From: Apoda limacodes
Lineage: Eukaryota; Arthropoda; Insecta; Lepidoptera; Limacodidae
Assembly: GCA_946406115.1 (NCBI GenBank)
Contig: OX291557.1
Span: 15,656,501 to 15,720,500, forward strand
Direction of reading: 5' to 3'
DNA length: 64,000 nt
This document shows positions 57,334-64,000 of the stretch, in pieces. Position numbers and translations under genes: made by a program. Numbering within the stretch: the first letter of the stretch is position 1; every line of letters begins with the position of its first letter. Under the pieces are notes generated by a model, which saw nothing but the letters and a program-made list of their open reading frames with translations, ran no database searches and had not been told where the DNA came from.

Positions 57334-60300
57334 TCTTGTCACTTCTCCCCTTAGGCTAGTAATTTAAATTATGTGCATTTGTTGCCAGGCTGTTGTGTGG
57401 GAGCTGGGCCACTTTCGGGTGTGCGATGTCTGTTTTTTGAAGTGAAAACTTCTTTAGCGGCGTTGTGCACTTTTTTTGGTATGGGTAAAAAATGATAAAC
57501 TCGCGTCAGGTCACGTGTCCTAATCGTGGAAATTCGTAAGACGGAAACCGTAATGCCACGCCTATTATAATTTTTTTTTTTCTATTATATGTGTTTTTCT
57601 CGTGGGGTTGCCTTACCGCTTACATATTCCGATGGCTTAACGTCCCGTCCCCCCCCCTTTTTTTTTTTTTTTTTTTCTTTCCTATGATTCTTTCGTGGTT
57701 GAGTAAGTTTGTAAGTGATTTACTTTTCTTTATGTATATGTGTATTTAATGGTCTGTCCGTCCGTTCGTCCGTAAAGAAATTTGAAAACAAACATGTGTG
57801 TACATTTAATACTCGTATTTATCTATTTACACGTTTAGCTCCCGCCAGGGGCTTTGTCCGGGTAAACTTTTTTACAAATAAAAAACGTTATAATACGTAG
57901 ATAGCTCTTTCATCATGAGATCGAGTCTCCTATGTGAAAGGTTTTGATTTATTTGTGTCACAATATGCGATGAAAATGACCGTATTTTGTGTATATTTTT
58001 ATTTTTAGTATTCGCGATTATGAGTAGTACAGGGAGGTTGGATATGGAATTTTAATTCTATGACAGATTGCGATGTCAAATATACTACGTCAAAAAAGTA
58101 AATAAACAAACATTATTATTTCTTGACAATGTCAAAGACATGTCTTGTGACATATTTAAGTGTTAAGCGCGAATCGTGTGTAAAGGTTTTCACTTCTGCC
58201 GGCACTCCCGGAGTGCAAGTCGTTTTTTTTTTTCATATCACTAAGGTACCAAACAAACACACGGTCCGTCTGATGGCAAGCGGTCACCATGGCCTATGGA
58301 CGCTTGTAACCTCAGGGGTATCGCGCGTTGCCGACCCTTCAAAAATCCAATAACATCTTTCTTGAAGAACGCCATACTGTAGTCTTTAGAGAAAACCTCG
58401 GCAGGGAGCTCATTCCACAACCCAAGCGTTCTCGGGAGGAAATTTCTCTGAAACCGCACTGTACCTGACATTTCGGTTGTAAAGTGTGAGAATGAATTCC
58501 CTGCCGAAGGCGAGCAGTGTGATGGTAGAAAGTAGCCGTGGGCATAATTTCGAACAATTCCTCAGAACACATCCCATTGTACAATCGGTAGAACACACAA
58601 AGGGAGGCAGTCTCTCATCAGACACAGTGTGTGTGTGTGTGCGTGTTTGTGTGATGCACCCGCTCGCGTTCGGACCCAGCCGCTATCGGGCGGCCGAACG
58701 AGGATTGCATCAGATAGGACCTATCTAAGTTAATTTACGTACGGTTTTATTTGTAATTGTATATTTCAATATATGTCTGTGTGTTTATATGAATACGTAT
58801 GTCTGTGTATTTTATTATATCTCTAATATTCATATGAATACCTATACTTTTAACGTATCACATGGTGCCCCCTATGCAATCTGAAAAACAATAGGCAAAT
58901 GAAATTAACTAAATTTAGTTTTTTTTTTAAATCAGACTATTTTCATTGTAAATCTTGTTTATTAAGTGTTTTAATGCAAAACATTTAATTATTAATTAAT
59001 TTAACATAATATTATGTTTTGTTTGTGATTTTACAAAAAGTACCTATTGGATGCACGCATTAAAACAGTATTGTTATTAGTTTGCAATGCTAGTTGTAGT
59101 TAATTCACTTGACAATTTGAAAGTGTTCTTAGGTGGAACACATTTGAATAAAAAGATTTTGAATTTGAATTACAAGAACTTAAAATGCAGACAGAAAGTC
59201 GAACTAAAATAATATGGTCTAAAAAATAATTAAGCCCATAATTTGCGCCTGTTGTTAAACACCAAGACATCTATCCGAGCAAAGTCACTTCTCCAATATA
59301 CCTAAATAAATTATTAATATATGTTGTTATTAACCAATTTTTTTAGGTCAATTTGCCATTTCCACTTCAAGCTGTAAGCGGCACACGGAAACACTCAACT
59401 TGCGGTGACTTCTCAAATCAATATGCGGCAATGTGTGATCTTTGTCAAACGCCGTTCAGGTTAATATTATGTTTTTATAGTGTTTTAATAGGTAGGCCCT
59501 AAGGCTGACGGACCACTTTGGATCTCAGCCCACTGAAATATATCATTGACGCCAGCTCCTCAAAATAAATAGGTACTCTTAGGTAATACCCTATTTATGT
59601 GAAATTGCCTATTATTACAAATCAAGCCTTACTAATGCTCTGACATGGACAAAAGACAGCATTTTCCTCCAATCACAATATTGTATTAAGATACTCTCTC
59701 GCGGTCCGTTTCTTCATTGGTCCGGCGGTCTACAAGGGCTCTAAAGCTAAGATTTTGCCTACCTAGCCTATGCTAGCGCAGTCCCATGTTTATAAAGAAA
59801 TTGTTTATTAAAATTTAACTACCGGGACTCGAACTATGTAAATAACAAAAATCATAATCGCTACAGCGGTTTAGGCGTGAAGAGGTAACAGACAGACAGA
59901 GTTACTTTCGCATTTATAATGTTTATATGGATCTATGAAAATATACAATTAAAAAAGTTTAAATCTGGGTTATGTCCATGTTCTCATCTCTGCTGAATGA
60001 AAGATACTTGCTATTGTAACAACACTAAACAAATACATTAGGTATTTATTTTTGCTTAATTCGTTTGTAGCCTATTCGTTGATTAGTAAGTCGAAATAAA
60101 TTGATATTTTGTATGCAGGTTTTTCCGGTACTGGTACTTAGCTAGTTTAATTTAACGATCGCGCTTATGGCGTTGTATTGTTTGCTATACTAATTTTAAC
60201 TATTTATTTAACTTTTGACAGCTTGAGTACTAATCAATTAGTGATGTCCAAATGCGTTATCGATTCGATTCCTTAAAACAATCGACTTTATTTATGAAGA

Positions 60301-62421
60301 AGATTTAATCGATTTAATACATTGGCATTTTGTATTGATCTATAAACATACCCCAGGCGCTTAAATAACTATATTTTTGGGATTCTAGTGAAAAAAGTGA
60401 AAAATTAAAAAAATAATTGAGATTTGAAGTTAAAGGATAGGAAGTTTTAATCAATAAAAAACTGAATAGGAATAAGATACCATACAAAAGGTTGAACGTT
60501 TTTCACATTAATATAAAAGTTTAAAATGTAGAAACGATGTAGGTAAGTCAGGAATAAAAATTATAAATGGTAAGTTTTTGACACTTCGACTGGTAATAAA
60601 AAAAATCGACGGACCGAGTTTTTTTTGCGTTACAGTGAGTTATCGTTATTGTATTGTATTTTTTCGTCTTTGGCGGCCTGTTTCATTAACATAAGGAACT
60701 TTATAGGCGTCTTAAGTCAAAAGTTAAATAAATGGTTGAAATAGGTATTTTTCCATACATACTTTCTTCCCCAAAATGCCCGGTGTTAAGTGCAATATAA
60801 TGAAAATAATATCTGATTCCACTACCGACCAACATAACATTTACCTAAAATATAAGAAAGATTAAGCTCCAGTACCAGTTTATAGAACCTTAGTTAAACC
60901 TTAAACTATAAAAGTGATTGTGAAATTTATACTATTGATTATCTAAATGTAATGGCGCTGCCTTAGAAATCCGCCCTAAAGTAAAACCAAAGATCGTAGG
61001 TGCAACAATGTCAAATTTAAATTACAAAAAAAATGTTAGCTGGCGCCTTGCTAACGTAAAAAAGACCTATGTTATGAGCTACAAGCTATCATGCGTTACT
61101 CGTTAATTGTCACTTGACGCGAAAATAGTGTGATAATTTTAATGATTTTGTGTTAAAAGGCAATAGGAATTCATTTATTATGAGATAGTGAAACTTTAGC
61201 GTTAGGATGTGGCTCTGTTGGTAGTAGTTCTGCCTGTCGATCCGACGGGTGCGAGTTCGATCCCCACACAGGATAAAACATTTATGTGATGAATGCGTTT
61301 CTTGAGTCTTGGTGTTTTCTATGTTTAATATGTACAAATATAACAAGTATAGTTATTTACAAAAAAAATAGGTATTTAAGTATCTGTTTCTATTGTCTGG
61401 TATCCATAGTACAAGCTTTTCTTAGATTGGGACCAGATGGCGCTGTGTGTAATGTCCAAGAATATTTATTATTATTATTTCGCCACAAAATTAAAGCACA
61501 ATTTTCCTTTTTAATTCACAGGGCAGAAGTGGCGTGGGATATTGACACGATATACTTGGCACATGACATAAGGATGCTGCATTTAAAAGATTTTGACCAC
61601 TTAGACCAAAGGTATGTTTTGTGTTCTGACCTCACCTTGCCTACTAAGTGTAACACTATGTTTTTAGATAAAAAAAATGACACTGTGTTATTAGATAAAA
61701 AAATGATTTAGGATGTTTTGTACATATTTCATTTACTAACTGCTACCATTCTCACACATATTAACAAGCACGTAAGCAAGCAGTTCCGAACTACCTACAA
61801 CATTCACGGCCAACTGCTATTACAATATTCACAAATCTATTCTTAGATGTTAAATGTAAATCTACTGCCCAGCCGTCGCTCATAAATGTTTACATTAAAA
61901 TTGTACTCTCTCATGTAAGTGATTTCCATGTAATCTTATGAGAAATAAAGTACAAATTGCCTTTGCTTGATGTTCTTACCTTAATGACAATTTACATTTA
62001 AAATCATATAAGTTTCTATTCTAGCTATTTGGATTTTGCTGCATAGCATTGCTATTTTAATAGCGCATACATTTTAATAAAGGCTTCAAAAACTCTTTGC
62101 AGCGATGTCATTCGGGTCTTATAGTATACAATTTTTATTATATTTTTGTTTAATATAGAGATTTGATTCCGCTTCTGATCGCGCTGCAACACAACACTTG
62201 GTTCGTGGGCGTTTGCGGGGACGGTGTGCGTGCGGGGGGTGAGGCGTGGGAAGCGCTGGCGAGGGTAGTACGGTGCGCCGCGCCGGCGCCGCAGCGGTTG
62301 AGCTGGCGCGCCGCCGCACTGCGGGCCGACCACGCCGCGAGACTTGGACATGCGTTGGCCCGTGCACGCTCTGTCGCAATGCACACTGTTGATTTCTCAC
62401 AGAATCATATTGAAGACAAAG
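44078..62421 (+). CDS. CARMIL: CARMIL / LRRC16 (first eight coding exons; continues off right edge)
   Basis: CARMILs bind capping protein and regulate actin filament barbed ends at the membrane. Coding exons: 44078-44114, 44235-44332, 51489-51539, 51989-52097, 54305-54408, 59347-59459, 61522-61611 and 62159-62421, giving 288 residues with every phase agreeing. The N-terminal PH-like domain is seen as STELNESINNVLGKNVKILY, then RGDKVDNRVL, IVTAYRIFITTTKIP and so on (about 1-130). A linker with TCGDFSNQYAAMCD follows, then the start of the leucine-rich repeats: AEVAWDIDTIYLAHDIRMLH and DLIPLLIALQHNTWFVGVC. The order and spacing match vertebrate CARMIL1-3. The capping-protein-binding C-terminus lies beyond the window. 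Introns are up to 7.2 kb and full of transposon debris. Confidence 0.93.
44235..44332 (+). CDS. CARMIL: CARMIL exon 2
   Basis: Acceptor TTTACAG, donor GTATGT. It encodes SINNVLGKNVKILYKSLIRM and ends GDKVDNRVL. Confidence 0.9.
44333..45199. other. CARMIL intron 2, first part
   Basis: AT-rich; nothing recognised. Confidence 0.5.
45200..46390 (-). pseudogene. RTE-type LINE reverse transcriptase remnant
   Basis: The 5' part (46384-46133) reads FCCFVDYNKVFDIVEHE-like with ALKKQGVDYKYIKTLKKIYK; the 3' part (45985-45422) reads ELDRESRKVGLVMDTQKTKA, KEYIYLGQIISPLDLTTKEI and DTCILPVLNYGCQTWTL, then KLKWKWSGH. These are RTE-clade motifs. A gap and frame change near 46000-46130 remove the catalytic box. 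It lies in CARMIL intron 2, opposite in strand. Confidence 0.85.
46430..48345 (+). pseudogene. Jockey-like LINE ORF2 remnant, interrupted
   Basis: Linker and RT pieces: EIKQKILEKRKLRRIWHQTR, then RPKSLLLTMSKLFEKILLQR, then SSVFLDIHQAFDKV, then VPGDSTATFANDTAIL in changing frames with stops. The catalytic box is FAND instead of FADD. It is interrupted at about 47455-47957 by a foreign insert. Same family as 2400-2970. Confidence 0.82.
47455..47957 (+). mobile_element. Insertion inside the Jockey-like remnant
   Basis: About 500 bases not belonging to the LINE; the 3' end CCAAATAAATATAAATATA is the kind of A-rich tail left by a retroposed element. RT motifs resume immediately after. Identity unknown. 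Confidence 0.5.
48346..49567. other. CARMIL intron 2, middle part
   Basis: AT-rich, repeat-like phrases; no gene or clear element. Confidence 0.45.
49568..49698 (+). mobile_element. LINE 3' tail, copy 5
   Basis: AAGTAGGCAACGCGCGAGTG, ACCATCAGGCGGACCGTTAG, then TTGCCACCTTAGTGGTATAA and a run of A. Confidence 0.78.
50340..50420 (-). repeat. tRNA-like SINE head fragment
   Basis: On the minus strand, a B-box-like GGTTCGATTTCCGTTAGTGG at the right spacing from a weak A box. Degraded. Confidence 0.35.
50610..50894. mobile_element. TA-flanked MITE, GGGTTGCCAT family
   Basis: Starts GGGTTGCCATA and ends TATGGCAACCC, with TA on both sides; 285 bp. Internal CGGGAC/GTCCCG repeats. Related to the GGGCTGCCATC element at 9050. 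Confidence 0.8.
51489..51539 (+). CDS. CARMIL: CARMIL exon 3
   Basis: 17 codons: IVTAYRIFITTTKIPTR, between TTCACAG and GTGAGA. This matches the LVLTSCRAFLVTARIPTK-type strand of vertebrate CARMIL. Confidence 0.88.
51765..51862 (-). repeat. Helitron-like head fragment
   Basis: Minus strand reads like the 5' part of the 7736 family (GTCTGTCGATCTGTTACCCT). Degraded. Confidence 0.35.
51989..52097 (+). CDS. CARMIL: CARMIL exon 4
   Basis: Acceptor TTAACAG, donor GTAAGT. It encodes IDNGFHLMEIEALESKKANH through HEHKPVSILI. Out phase 1. Confidence 0.88.
52578..52760 (-). repeat. Helitron-like 3' fragment
   Basis: CTGTGCCCGCGGCTCCACCC on the plus strand is the complement of the GC-rich 3' hairpin of these repeats. 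Confidence 0.45.
53432..53590 (+). repeat. Inverted repeat arm left of CARMIL exon 5
   Basis: TATATTTGTTATATACTTCT (53439-) and CAATGCACTAGATAACAA (53569-53586) recur inverted and in the same order at 55026-54927. Confidence 0.75.
54305..54408 (+). CDS. CARMIL: CARMIL exon 5
   Basis: Acceptor GTTTTAG, donor GTTTGT. It encodes EEGTSEGVINVMHALIAAFD and ends VEDIISK. Inverted repeats lie on both sides (53432-53590 and 54905-55030). Confidence 0.88.
54905..55030 (-). repeat. Inverted repeat arm right of CARMIL exon 5
   Basis: Partner of 53432-53590. Blocks of 22 and 18 identical bases sit within a longer, weaker match. Confidence 0.75.
55371..55441 (-). repeat. tRNA-like sequence (SINE head or tRNA pseudogene)
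   Basis: Minus strand: GACAGCTCAGTGGTAGAGCA (A box), a CTTAG/CTAAG stem with loop ACGTGAT, then GCAGGTTCGAGTTCAGGC (B box). Acceptor stem poorly paired and U33 replaced by C, so not a working tRNA. Confidence 0.6.
55442..56944. other. CARMIL intron 5, part
   Basis: AT-rich; 56400-56530 reads like dispersed repeat (GAAAAGAGTTTGAGTAAAAT and neighbours). No exon. Confidence 0.45.
56945..57222 (-). mobile_element. Helitron-like non-autonomous element, minus orientation
   Basis: Plus strand starts with CCAGCGGCTCCGCCCGCCC and ends CATTTATAATATTAGTATAG, the reverse of the 7736-8351 layout; shorter. Confidence 0.55.
57293..57326. repeat. (TA)n microsatellite
   Basis: Uninterrupted TA dinucleotides for about 34 bases. 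Confidence 0.9.
58225..58625 (-). mobile_element. LINE 3' end with RT C-terminus, copy 6
   Basis: The longest copy of the six-copy LINE tail, minus strand. Coding pieces: ATFYHHTARLRQGIHSHTLQ, then after a frame change TVRFQRNFLPRTLGLWNELP and FFKKDVIGFLKGRQRA, then the shared 3' untranslated region. It shows what protein the tail belongs to. Confidence 0.82.
58628..58652 (+). repeat. (GT)n microsatellite
   Basis: GTGTGTGTGTGTGTGCGTG-type run. Confidence 0.85.
59110..59172 (+). repeat. LINE-type 3' tail fragment
   Basis: AATAAAAAGATTTTGAATTTG ending resembles the TTGAATT-tailed element at 37366. Confidence 0.35.
59347..59459 (+). CDS. CARMIL: CARMIL exon 6
   Basis: Acceptor TTTTTTAG, donor GTTAAT. 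It encodes VNLPFPLQAVSG and CGDFSNQYAAMCDLC. Confidence 0.88.
59460..61196. other. CARMIL intron 6, part
   Basis: AT-rich; a weak Helitron-like head at 59866-59932 and a B-box-like ACCGGGACTCGAACTA near 59820. No exon; the flanking exon phases agree. Confidence 0.45.
61197..61497 (+). mobile_element. tRNA-headed SINE, copy 2 (CARMIL intron 6)
   Basis: A box GTGGCTCTGTTGGTAGTAGT, B box GGGTGCGAGTTCGATCCCC, body shared with 20736-20990 (CTTGAGTCTTGGTGTTTTC region), tail of TTATTATTATT. Ends about 25 bases before the exon 7 acceptor. Confidence 0.82.
61522..61611 (+). CDS. CARMIL: CARMIL exon 7
   Basis: Acceptor AATTCACAG, donor GTATGT. It encodes AEVAWDIDTIYLAHDIRMLH and KDFDHLDQ, the most conserved block in the window. 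A SINE ends about 25 bases upstream. Confidence 0.95.
62159..62421 (+). CDS. CARMIL: CARMIL exon 8 (last in window)
   Basis: Acceptor AATATAG, donor GTAATA. It encodes DLIPLLIALQHNTWF, then an Ala/Arg-rich GC-rich stretch, then RSVAMHTVDFSQNHIEDK, a leucine-rich-repeat-type strand. The exon is far GC-richer than its surroundings. Out phase 1, so the next exon lies beyond or late in the window; I did not find it before 64000. Confidence 0.92.
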
Positions 62422-63239
62422 GTAATATTTTCGTATAGAAAGGAACGTATCCAGCTTTTAGATCGTAACGAACATTTTATTTATATAAACATTTTTAATG
62501 TGAAGTCAAAAATCCTCACAGAAATAGATATTTTAGCCAATCTAAGCGAAATATAACATAATATATAAGGAAAAACATAATTTTCAATGTACAAATGTAT
62601 AGAACATAGCACCATTGTTTGCCAAACATTTTTACAACCTGTAACGATTTCTTAAAAGCCATGGTGAAATTGCTTTACATTCATCACTAGTTCCTGAGAA
62701 ACCACAACTTTATGACCCTACTAAGAACCGTTAATAATATTCACGCTAGTAGTGTTTTGGCACAAGACCATATAAACAATCAGATTCAACACTTTTTGCG
62801 TTGTGGGAATCTTATCCAAACAGACAAGAATTAATCTAAAAAAAGCAAGTTTTCTGCAGCTTACGGTGCTTAATAATAGCTAAAATACTTGCAAACACTG
62901 ATTGACGCAATAATAAATAACAAATGAAAAATTCATTGCGAGTTCTGTCCCAATTTTGATATATATAAATTTGGTTATAATACTCACCCTGGATCATCAT
63001 TTTACCACTTATAACCTACCAAATGTGATCGAGGACATATACAGCCATCTTCCCGGTACAATACAAGAAACTGTCATGGTGATTGACTCACCATCTGTTA
63101 CGCAGAAGTAAACTGATTAATAGAATGAAGCTGTACCCCACATTATGATGTGGATGTGTATCCCTTTCTTGGGATTAAAACCGTAAAGATACATAAAAAT
63201 ATGATTCAGGATCAACAAAAATTTTTTTCACTGGTCAGT
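62422..63239. other. CARMIL intron 8, part
   Basis: AT-rich, no next exon recognised. Confidence 0.5.
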
Positions 63240-64000
63240 CAATCAGCCTATGGCGGTCCTCACCGCCAAACCCTGACGTACTCGACATAGCGCTTCTAAA
63301 TAATGTAAGGCTAAGCTTTCGCTCTATAGAGGTGCTTGACGAACTTGACTCGGACCACCGCGCTGTCCTCCTCCGATTAGGTTCCCCTTCGGACTCTCCT
63401 CCCGACACTAGAACCGTGACGGACTGGGATAAATTCGGGCAATTGCTCGAAAATCCCAGCTCGCCACATCTAGATTGCGTTCCCAACGTAATCTCTTCCG
63501 CGACCGACCTAAACGTAGCTATCGACTGATTCACTAGCCACCTGACCGCCACCGTTGGCGAGTGCTCAAGATAGGTGCCGGTTGGTGATTATCACCACCT
63601 AATCCTGCCTCAGCACATCAGGTCGCTAATGAATGAGCGTAACGCGGCCCGCCGCGCACGCGATCGCGCTCCCACTATCGAAAATAAAGCTCGCTTCAAC
63701 GACTTACACCGCCGTGTAAGAACCGCTGTAGCTGAGCTTCGCGCCCAACGTTTCGGTGATCTTGTGGAGAACATTTCTCCTTCTCACCAAGCTTATTGGC
63801 ACTTAGCCACAGCTCTAAAATCAGACACCGCCAACTCTCTTTCTCCGTTAACTCGTCCCAACACGTTCCCGCGTTCGACGACGACGACAAAAAAGCGGAT
63901 TGCCTAGCGTCTAGCCTCCAAGCCCAATGTGCCTTAAGCACACAGCCGTTCGATCCCGGCCACTTGCGTGTGGTAGACGGCGAAGTGGAGCGCAGAACTT
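63240..64000 (+). pseudogene. Jockey-type LINE ORF2 fragment (runs off right edge)
   Basis: End of endonuclease: NPDVLDIALLNNVRLSFRSI, then LDSDHRAVLLRLG (the S/D-D-H-R catalytic His box). Then the linker before RT: HIRSLMNERNAARRARDRAP and LRAQRFGDLVENISPSHQAY. Two stops (63528 and 63571) and a frame change near 63870. GC-richer than neighbours, so relatively recent. A different subfamily from the 46430 fragment. Confidence 0.85.

Noticed and set aside
62052..62400. Three minus-strand frames rich in Arg, Ala and Pro
   Set aside because: Antisense shadows of the GC-rich CARMIL exon 8; the plus-strand reading matches CARMIL and has splice sites.

Overview
This is an AT-rich, intron-containing animal nuclear window packed with transposable-element debris. 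A moth or butterfly (Lepidoptera) is the most likely source. That is an inference from the repeat types: a LINE 3' tail present in six copies, a Helitron-like element ending in CTAGT, tRNA-headed SINEs, and Jockey- and RTE-type LINE fragments. The host proteins read as insect versions of widely conserved genes. There is no sign of bacterial or organellar sequence.

Five host genes can be built exon by exon, with reading phase agreeing at every junction. (1) CCDC93 (COMMD/CCDC22/CCDC93 endosomal recycling complex) is on the minus strand: its start codon is at 4891 and its first three coding exons are present, the rest lying beyond the left edge. (2) COQ9 (mitochondrial ubiquinone synthesis) is on the plus strand at 15624-22203. 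(3) Glomulin (a cullin-RING ligase regulator) is a single exon at 15792-17513, apparently lying inside the first intron of COQ9 on the same strand. (4) A SOCS6/7-like gene with SH2 domain and SOCS box is on the minus strand at 36438-32632; its last intron has a GC-AG boundary. (5) CARMIL (capping protein/Arp2/3/myosin-I linker) is on the plus strand: its start is at 44078, eight coding exons reach 62421, and it continues past the right edge.

Between and inside these genes: 691-4100 (CCDC93 introns) holds a foldback element, an RT fragment, a Jockey RT fragment and a collapsed piggyBac-like transposase. 5,000-10,470 holds MITE-like hairpins and a Helitron-like repeat. 10478-15079 is a decayed Ty3/gypsy retrotransposon with both LTRs and internal insertions. 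25718-29064 is a structurally complete pogo/Tigger-like transposon with an intact transposase, followed by a decayed relative at about 29570-31696. 36443-41830 is a cluster of Jockey-like LINE pieces between SOCS and CARMIL. CARMIL introns carry an RTE fragment (45200-46390), another Jockey fragment (46430-48345), SINEs, MITEs and simple repeats, and a Jockey-type LINE runs off the right edge (63240-64000).

The host genes do not form one pathway. The points most worth following are the COQ9/glomulin nesting with a phase-matched shared-looking first exon, the intact pogo-like element, the LINE end that abuts the SOCS start codon, and inverted repeats around one CARMIL exon. I found no RNA-guided, defence-type or other clearly new multi-gene system.
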